This document shows positions 1 to 5,576 of a stretch of 5,576 bases of DNA, piece by piece. The stretch lies in NCBI GenBank assembly GCA_949290035.1, contig CASEQO010000096.1, positions 1-5,576 on the forward strand, read 5' to 3'. Position 1 is the stretch's first letter; every line of letters begins with the position of its first letter. The position numbers were made by a program, and so were the translations under genes. The DNA is from an uncultured Mycoplasmataceae bacterium. Lineage in GTDB: Bacteria; Bacillota_I; Bacilli_A; Mycoplasmatales; Mycoplasmoidaceae. The notes below the pieces were generated by a model. The model worked only from the letters and a program-made list of their open reading frames with translations, searched no databases and was not told where the DNA came from.

Positions 1-2808
1 AACAATAATTATATTTCAATAGTTAAATATAATAAGAGTTCATATATTCAAGGTGCAGGTATAGGTACAAACACTTCTGAAAACTATATTTATGGTAAAG
101 AAAGTTATGCTAATGGTCAAAAAATTTTAACATCAAATGGTTTTGACTTTTCAACATCAAAAGCTTATGATAGAGAAGATTTTACAAAAGATGAAACTGA
201 TAAACAACAAGATGATACAGAAGGTGTTACTGTTAGAACAATAGATAAATTAAATATAGATTTATCTGATTTTATAGCAATAAAAAATTGAGAAATAGAG
301 AATGCTAGTAGTTCAGATTCTAGTGGTACTACAACTACTTATGATAGTTCAGATACAACAAATACAGATATAATAACTGCTAGTCCTAAAGATGATTATA
401 AATGATACATTTTTAAGGATTTAGATAAATTAGTAAAAAGATTAAATTTTATTCAATTAGTTTGTATCTGAAATAGAGCTTTAACTTTAGATAGAAACAA
501 TTGAATTAGTTTATATAATAATTTAATTAATGAAAATATTTTGCCTAATATTTTATCTTTCCCTAATTTAACATTGGATGAAAAAGTTAATTATCTTCAA
601 AAAGATATTTATCCATCATTGTTACCAGAAGAAAAACAATGAGGTGATGCTGTTGCAAATAAAGTTATTCCTGATGATATAAATGATATCGGAGATACAT
701 TCATTTGAATCAATGATACAAATATTTTAGATTTTTATAATCAAATTAAAACCCCTCTAAGTTCATTAAATGGAAATACAAATGGTATTGATTTTACAAA
801 AAAACAAAGTGATGGTTATTATAATTCAAATTTAGCAAATATAGTTTCTCCATATATTATAGAAACTATAACATATGATAACTATACTGAGTTTTTCCCA
901 AAAGCTAAAAAAATAGATGATCAACATAAAGATCCAAATCAAATAGGTGAACAAGAAACATCACTATTTAGATTTCCTAGAACATTAAGCTTATTTAGTT
1001 CTATAAATACTAAGGATTCTGCTAAAGATAGTTCTATTATTCATTTTTTAAAAAACAACATTTCTAATAATACTATATCAAATGAGCAAGAATATTCATT
1101 AGATAGTTATCCATCAAATAATGGTGGTACTGTATATTCTATAGTAAATAAACAAATCAAAAAGGACTATAAAGAATTATTTGATTCTAGAAATGTCAGT
1201 TCAACTAAAGACTCTTGAAAGGAATTAAAACATTTATTTGATACTTCATCATATTTAGGTGGTACAGTACTAAAAAATTCTATAACTACGCTAAATTCAT
1301 ATAATTCAATGTTTTTAGCATCAGGTATTGTATTATTTATTGTTGCTATTATAGTATCTGTTTTATATAGAGTTCCTGGAATATTTGGTTCATTTGCAAT
1401 TATTCTATCTTCTGTTATAGCGTTGTCTTTTAACTTCTTAATAAAATTAACTTTTTCTTTTGGTACATTATTAGCAATATTTATGGGTGTTTTATTAACA
1501 CTTTCTTCTATAGTTCTACTTTTAGAAAGAGTTAGAAAAAATATAAAAGAAAACGTTTCTATATTTGATTCAGTTGATAATTCATGAAAAAAAACAATAA
1601 GTTCTATTTTGGATATTCATATAATATCTATTCTTGCAGGGTTAGCATTTTCATTTTTTGGTAAATTAGAAATAGTTGATTTTGGATTCCAACTTATTCT
1701 ATCTTCATTAGTTTCATTATTAGTTGTATTTGTTTACTTTGTAATGTATTTTGTTAATTTAATAAAAGAACCAGTCTTCTGAAATAATAAATTACTTTAT
1801 TCAAAAGTATCATATACTGGTAAATCAAATAATTTTGTAAACAAGGTTACTTCTAAATTTAATTGAAAAGTATACATGATAGTATCTATTATTTCATTAT
1901 TAATATTTGCTATTATTGTTACTTTAACATTTACAATTGGAGTTCCAAATTCTTCAGTATATAATGAAGGTACTACATTATATATTTATAATAATTTATC
2001 AAGTGATGAAATTAAGCACTTAAAAGATAGTTTAGGAATAAGCTGAACATTAATTAGTACAAATGAGAGTTATACAGTTTTCCAATCATCATGAGTTATA
2101 AGTAGTAATAATATAGTAAATAAAATCGGACAATCATGATTAGATGATCATGGTGTTCTTGGTCAAGATATAATAATTGGAAGATCTGTTATAGATACTC
2201 CATTATTAATAGCTAGCGATAATATGTGTGCATTATTAATTGGGTCAGGATTTATATTAGCTTATTCATTAATAAGATTTACTATTTTTGGATTAATTCC
2301 AATATTTGTAGGAACAATTCTTCCATTATTAACAGCAATGTCATTTAATTATATATTATATATAAACATTGATTCTTACTTCACATATGTAAATGCTTTT
2401 GTATTTGTGATTTCTAATATGGTATGTTTTTCTTACTTATCAACAATCAAAAGTAGATTTAATAAAAAAGCAATTTATACAAATGAAGATATATCTAATT
2501 TCTTCTCAAATAATATTAAATATTTAAAAAATTATACATATGTGTTATTATTAACAATGGTAGTAATGTCTTCAATGTTTATGATATTTATGTCTGTTTC
2601 ATTAGTGTGAACATTTGCTAGTATGTTATTAACATCTATAATTTGTATAGCACTAACAATATTTATAACTACTATTTTATATTATGGTTTCTTAATATTA
2701 AGACAAAAATATGTTAAAAATATCGTACATGACGTTATTACAAATAGATCAAGTAAATATGATGCTGTAGATGAAGAATTAGTATTAAATATTAATAGTT
2801 TTGAGTAA
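1..2808 (+). CDS. secDF: Protein translocase subunit SecDF (SecD-SecF fusion), 5'-truncated by window edge
   Basis: This is a fused SecD-SecF membrane protein that assists late steps of Sec-dependent export on the outer face of the membrane. The frame is open for 935 codons before TAA when TGA is Trp (14 in-frame TGA, e.g. 289, 403, 1216, 2608); the start lies upstream. In window codon numbering, codons 1-435 are a hydrophilic extracytoplasmic P1-like region. Then come SecD helices 2-6 (about 437-456, 461-481, 486-508, 533-554, 562-586), SecF helix 1 (624-648), a P4-like loop (649-740), and SecF helices 2-6 (742-760, 761-780, 796-815, 846-872, 874-900). Recognisable SecD marks are SYLGGTVL (417-424; family IGPxLG), YRVPG (456-460; family YRxPG) and LLLERVRKN (506-514; family LIFERIREE). 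The SecF half is much more diverged and is identified mainly by topology and position. The Asp of the family VDANVLI motif is Ser502 here. Family membership is confident from the SecD motifs, the two six-helix halves and the adjacent apt; the degree of function is uncertain. Confidence 0.87.
301..390 (+). repeat. Ser/Thr/Asp low-complexity segment inside SecDF P1
   Basis: Codons 101-130 of the secDF frame encode a run made almost only of Ser, Thr, Asp, Asn and Gly, including SSSDSSGTTTT and YDSSDTTNTD. The 9-base word AGTTCAGAT occurs twice in frame (310-318 and 346-354, 36 bases apart), each time encoding Ser-Ser-Asp. This looks like a flexible linker inserted into the extracytoplasmic P1 region, probably grown by short in-frame duplication. 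Known SecD P1 domains do not need such a segment. That it is disordered is an inference from composition. Confidence 0.6.
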
Positions 2809-2810
2809 TT

Positions 2811-3329
2811 ATGAAAAATAAAGATATAGAAAATTTAATTAGAACATTTAGTGATTTTCCTAAAAAAGGAATAAATTTCTTTGATATAAGTCAAATTGTA
2901 GCAAATCCAAAAGCTATGAAATATATAGCAAAACAATTTGCTAAATTTGCAAAAGCAAATAATGTTGATGTAATAGTTTCTCCTGATGCAAGAGGTTTTC
3001 TATTTGGAGTACCAACATCATTAAAATCTAATATTCCATTTATAATGGTTAGAAAAGTAAATAAATTACCTGGAAAAACTATAAGTCAAAAATATGACTT
3101 AGAATATGGAAGTAATGAACTAGAAATTCAAGAAGATGCTATAAAACCAGGTCAAAATGTAATGATTATTGATGATATTGTAGCAATTGGAGGGACTTCA
3201 AAAGCTATTCAATCATTAATAGAAAAAGCTGGTGGAAACGTTGTAGCTCAAGCATATTTATTTAATATCAAGGAATTATTTAATTTAAATGAATTAAAAG
3301 GTAATGTTTTAACATTATTTAGCAAGTAA
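2811..3329 (+). CDS. apt: Adenine phosphoribosyltransferase
   Basis: Apt is a cytosolic purine-salvage enzyme that joins adenine to PRPP to give AMP and pyrophosphate, which matters in Mollicutes because they generally lack de novo purine synthesis. The 172-residue length is typical of bacterial Apt. Visible motifs are FPKKGINFFDIS (16-27; family FPkpGIlFrDIt), SPDARGFLFG (57-66; family EaRGFifG), RKVNKLPGKT (81-90; family RKxgKLPgxt), YDLEYGSNELEI (95-106) and the PRPP loop MIIDDIVAIGGTS (118-130) with the acidic pair Asp121-Asp122. The family loop usually reads DDLLATGGT; here Ile126 replaces the Thr. The ATG begins two bases after the secDF TAA. No clear Shine-Dalgarno sequence precedes it (only a weak GAG at 2803-2805), which suggests translational coupling to secDF. 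The start is supported by the normal distance to FPKKG. There are no Trp codons. A strong hairpin terminator follows. Confidence 0.95.
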   Translation: MKNKDIENLIRTFSDFPKKGINFFDISQIVANPKAMKYIAKQFAKFAKANNVDVIVSPDARGFLFGVPTSLKSNIPFIMVRKVNKLPGKTISQKYDLEYGSNELEIQEDAIKPGQNVMIIDDIVAIGGTSKAIQSLIEKAGGNVVAQAYLFNIKELFNLNELKGNVLTLFSK

Positions 3330-3332
3330 TAT

Positions 3333-3376
3333 AAAATACAAGAAATACAAAAAATATTGTATCTCTTGTATTTTTT
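3333..3376 (+). terminator. Rho-independent terminator of the secDF-apt unit
   Basis: An 18-base arm (3333-3350, AAAATACAAGAAATACAA) pairs with 3357-3374 (TTGTATCTCTTGTATTTT) across the six-base loop AAAATA. All but one position pair; the exception is A3344 opposite C3363. The 3' arm ends in a run of six T (3371-3376). It begins four bases after the apt stop codon and precedes a gene with its own promoter-like sequence, so it most likely ends the secDF-apt transcript. Confidence 0.85.
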
Positions 3377-3395
3377 CAATAAATCTACATATAAT
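3366..3395 (+). promoter_or_regulatory. Putative promoter of the 65-residue protein gene
   Basis: A perfect TATAAT -10 hexamer lies at 3390-3395. Eighteen bases upstream is TTGTAT (3366-3371), which matches the -35 consensus TTGACA at only three positions and lies inside the 3' arm of the preceding terminator. Transcription would start near 3402 and give a leader of roughly 33 bases. Such hexamers arise often by chance in A+T-rich DNA. The support here is the position between a terminator and a strong ribosome binding site. Confidence 0.5.
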
Positions 3396-3419
3396 ATTAT
3401 TGTGTTTCAAACTATATAA

Positions 3420-3427
3420 AGAAAGGA
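3420..3427 (+). promoter_or_regulatory. Strong Shine-Dalgarno site for the 65-residue protein gene
   Basis: AGAAAGGA is fully complementary to the UCCUUUCU tail expected at the 3' end of mollicute 16S rRNA. It ends seven bases before the ATG at 3435. It is the best ribosome binding site in the window and fixes the start of the short gene that follows. Confidence 0.85.
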
Positions 3428-3434
3428 TTTTAAA

Positions 3435-3632
3435 ATGTCATTAGCATATAAACCAAATCATTGTGATAATTGTAAAAGAGAACAAAAAGGAAAAGCTACT
3501 AGTTTTCAGTATCTATTATTATATGTGTTATTAATCATAGGTGTAATTCCTGGAGTTCTATATTACTTTTTAGCAACACCATCTGCATGTTATATATGTG
3601 GATTGAAAAGACGTCATAGAAAAGATTCTTAA
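3435..3632 (+). CDS. Small membrane-associated zinc-ribbon-like protein (CxxC - hydrophobic helix - CxxC)
   Basis: I do not recognise this 65-residue protein as a named family. Its layout is an N-terminal knuckle CDNC (Cys10, Cys13), a basic linker KREQKGK (14-20), one hydrophobic stretch (about 24-47) with a Pro39-Gly40 kink, a second knuckle CYIC (Cys52, Cys55), and a very basic tail LKRRHRKDS (57-65). Two CxxC pairs can bind one Zn ion. If the hydrophobic part only dips into the membrane, both pairs would lie in the cytosol and form one zinc ribbon, as in eukaryotic LITAF/SIMPLE domains. If it spans the membrane, the two pairs would lie on opposite sides. The strong Shine-Dalgarno site, own promoter-like box and flanking terminators show a real, separately transcribed gene. 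It contains no Trp. The role is unknown; the LITAF comparison is architectural and not based on a search. Confidence 0.85.
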   Translation: MSLAYKPNHCDNCKREQKGKATSFQYLLLYVLLIIGVIPGVLYYFLATPSACYICGLKRRHRKDS

Positions 3633-3648
3633 TTTTATAAATGTATAT

Positions 3649-3688
3649 AAATAAAAAAATAATTTCTTAGAGAATTATTTTTTTATTT
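3649..3688 (+). terminator. All-A/T hairpin terminator after the 65-residue protein gene
   Basis: The arms AAATAAAAAAATAATT (3649-3664) and AATTATTTTTTTATTT (3673-3688) form a perfect 16-bp stem around the loop TCTTAGAG. The 3' arm contains seven consecutive T (3678-3684). The stem has no G:C pair, which is usual for terminators in very A+T-rich mollicutes. The hairpin is nearly symmetric and could act on either strand, but no gene reads into it from the right in this window. Confidence 0.78.
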
Positions 3689-3795
3689 GCTTATATTTAA
3701 AAAATAGTAGTAATATTATTTTATTAAACAACAATATAAAATAAACACGTATATGGTTTAATACTATTATATTTTTTATATTTTGGAGTCTTTCA
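3689..3795 (+). promoter_or_regulatory. Promoter/leader region of the MFS transporter gene
   Basis: This 107-base gene-free stretch must hold the transporter promoter, since a terminator precedes it. Two -10 candidates are visible: TATAAA at 3735-3740 and TATTAT at 3765-3770. Neither has a convincing -35 hexamer 16-18 bases upstream, so I cannot choose between them. A perfect 8-base inverted repeat, TATTAAAC (3722-3729) and GTTTAATA (3756-3763), flanks the first candidate. GGAG at 3785-3788 is the Shine-Dalgarno core, seven bases before the ATG. Confidence 0.45.
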
Positions 3796-5576
3796 ATGAT
3801 ACAAGTCGAAAAAAAGGATTTACATTATCAATATAATTATGATGATATTTTAAATAAATATAAGCAAGAGAGAAATTCTTGAAAATGAATAGTTCTTATA
3901 GGTTGTTTACTTTTACAAATGATCCCTTATTGTATATGTGTTAATTTAACAAATGTATTTGCAGGATCAGAATGAGAAGTTTGACTAGATAAGGATTTAA
4001 CATTAATTAATTTAACATTTACAGTAGGAACATTAGCTGCAGCAATTGCTTCTCCAATTATTGCTAAAATATTTTCAAAAGATATTAGTACCAAATTTAT
4101 ATACTCCTTGGGTGTTATATTTGCAATGCTAGGGTTTGCATTATTAGGAATTAATTCTGTTTTGTTTAATAAATATGGATATAACGATTCTAATAAGTTA
4201 ATGTATGCTTTCTTATTGTATATTCCTACAATTATAACAAGAGTTGGAATAATGGTTTTTTCAGGTCTAGGAATTAATAATTTAATTTCTAAATGATGAG
4301 AACCTGAAAAAAGAGGTTTTGCATTAGGTGTTGCTTTTTCAGGTGGATCTTTAGGTAATATTTGAATCCAACAAGTTTTAAAAGTATTAACAAAAGAATT
4401 TGGTAATAGTGAATATGGTTATACACAAACTGATAACCAATGAGCAACTTATGTAATTCTTGCTAGTATGGGTTTAGTAGCAGGATTGGTTTTTGTTTTA
4501 CTAAGTTGTAAAAAACAATTACCACCAATAGATATATTAAAAGCAAAATTTAATGATAGTAAAAATAATGTAAGTAAAAATAAAGTATTAGAAGCTTCTC
4601 CTTTAGTTACTCAAAAATATCCACCATATTGAATTTTATTAGTTGGTTTTATGATATTACAAATGGGAGCAGTTCATTCTTCTTCTATTGGTCAAATAGT
4701 AGCTAACTATGTATTACCTGCAAATGATAAATATGGAGATAATATATTATATGGATCATTAATGAGTACAGGTGGAACGATTTTTGGTGTTACTTGTTTT
4801 ATAGCTAATATTGGTGGTGGTATTGTTAATGATAAACTAGGTCCATCAAAATCTATATTATTATCATTAATATTTCAAGTGGCTTGTATTTTTTCTTTAA
4901 TTTTTAGCGTTCAAAATATGAATTTATTATATGTATATTTTATATTTTCAGGACTTACAGTTTATATTTATACATCAACACCAGCTTTTTTATGTGGAAG
5001 ATTATTTGGAAGTGGTCAATCTAATAATCAAGTAGCTATTTTAGGAATGTTTACTGCTATTGGATTTGCTTTAACTAATTCAATATCTGGAACATTAATG
5101 GGAGATTTAACTCAAACAACTACTATATTGAATAAAACTGTTCATGGAACATCAATTAATTTATTAATATTTGCTTTATCTTGTATGGTTATTGGAACAA
5201 CAATAGTAGTTATAGCAACTTCAATTATTTCATATAAAGGTATCAAAGGACTATTAGAATATTCTCCAACTAAATATAGTAGAGTTATTTATTTTAGACA
5301 TAGTTTATCAATAAGATTTGTGTCTTGAAGAATATTATGATCAAAAAATGATTTTAGAAAAAATAATGAAAAAAGAAAAAATAAATTTGATTTAAAAAGA
5401 AAAGAAAGTGAAGACTTTAATTCATTTCAAATTTATTATGATGGTATAAAACAAACATATGCAAAAGAAAAACTTAGTAGTGATGCATATACTATTTTAT
5501 CAATGATATTTTTCTATAAAATAATTTCTAGAAAAAAACTTCAAGAGTTATCTAAATTAGATGTAGATAAACATAT
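3796..5576 (+). CDS. Major Facilitator Superfamily transporter with long C-terminal tail, 3'-truncated by window edge
   Basis: This is a polytopic membrane transporter, open for 593 codons to the window end when TGA is Trp (11 TGA, e.g. 3880, 4294, 4297, 5338). ATG 3796 is chosen because GGAG precedes it by seven bases and an in-frame stop lies upstream at 3742. Twelve helices are visible, at about residues 34-55, 72-93, 99-122, 136-160, 176-195, 217-238, 279-303, 319-345, 353-373, 376-399, 413-435 and 455-480. A hydrophilic central loop spans about 239-278. The second half carries an MFS motif-A-like GGGIVNDKLGPSKS (340-353); the equivalent in the first half is degenerate. KWWEPEKRGFALGVAFSGG (166-184) resembles the WfPekRGlAxGi signature seen in oxalate/formate-antiporter-like and related organic-anion MFS carriers. 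The substrate cannot be assigned. After helix 12 a basic tail of at least 110 residues continues past the edge, longer than in ordinary MFS proteins of about 400-450 residues. Confidence 0.9.

Noticed and set aside
1..1300. Mycoplasma surface lipoprotein or adhesin
   Set aside because: The Asn/Ser/Thr-rich composition looks lipoprotein-like, but the frame runs without a break into SecD helices carrying family motifs.
1309..2808. Three separate small membrane-protein genes at 1309-1587, 2224-2610 and 2623-2808
   Set aside because: They share one frame and are separated only by TGA codons; with TGA as Trp they are parts of the single secDF gene. None has a ribosome binding site.
3333..3374. 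Riboswitch or attenuator controlling the 65-residue gene
   Set aside because: There is one simple hairpin with a T-run and no alternative pairing or conserved aptamer core that I can see.
3435..3632. Ribosomal protein L32/L33-type or rubredoxin-like zinc protein
   Set aside because: A strongly hydrophobic stretch of about 24 residues lies between the two CxxC pairs, which does not fit soluble zinc ribbons of those families.
3649..3688. Terminal inverted repeat of a mobile element
   Set aside because: The arms are adjacent with an eight-base loop, are pure A/T and sit just after a stop codon, so a terminator explains them. No transposase is nearby.
3633..3795. tRNA or other RNA gene between the small gene and the transporter
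   Set aside because: There is no cloverleaf, T-loop motif or G+C-richer island; only a terminator, A/T-rich promoter-like DNA and a Shine-Dalgarno site.
4108..5328. Separate genes at 4108-4296 and 4651-5328, or a decayed transporter pseudogene
   Set aside because: Both are in the frame opened by ATG 3796 and are broken only by TGA. The 12-helix pattern is continuous with no frameshift.

Overview
The window comes from a wall-less bacterium of the class Mollicutes. The DNA is extremely A+T-rich by eye, and the two long genes stay open only if TGA is read as tryptophan. I count 14 in-frame TGA codons in the first gene and 11 in the last, and saw no in-frame TGG. The Shine-Dalgarno sequence AGAAAGGA before the third gene also fits the CCUUUCU tail of mollicute 16S rRNA. 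Gene content and style suggest the Spiroplasma / Mesoplasma-Entomoplasma / Mycoplasma mycoides side of the class. The exact genus cannot be fixed from this window.

Layout, all on the + strand: (1) positions 1-2808, the 3' part of a fused secDF gene for the accessory subunit of the Sec protein-export machinery, with its 5' end outside the window; (2) 2811-3329, apt, adenine phosphoribosyltransferase, two bases after the secDF stop and very likely co-transcribed and translationally coupled; (3) 3333-3376, a long hairpin with a T-run that closes the secDF-apt unit; (4) 3435-3632, a 65-residue protein with two CxxC pairs around one hydrophobic segment, with its own promoter-like TATAAT and a strong ribosome binding site; (5) 3649-3688, a perfect all-A/T 16-bp hairpin terminator; (6) a 107-base gap with promoter-like elements; (7) 3796 to the window end, a 12-helix Major Facilitator Superfamily transporter with an unusually long basic C-terminal tail, cut by the window edge.

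The secDF-apt pair is a remnant of the Firmicutes order secDF ... recJ-apt-relA. Here recJ is absent between them and relA does not follow apt. The two downstream genes are separate transcription units and need not be functionally tied to secDF or apt. Three of the four products are membrane proteins. I saw no RNA gene, insertion sequence, CRISPR array or minus-strand gene.

The points most worth a second look are the apparent loss of the proton-relay aspartates in SecDF, its very large and divergent extracytoplasmic P1 region, the LITAF-like architecture of the 65-residue protein, the Thr-to-Ile change in the PRPP loop of Apt, and the C-terminal extension of the transporter.
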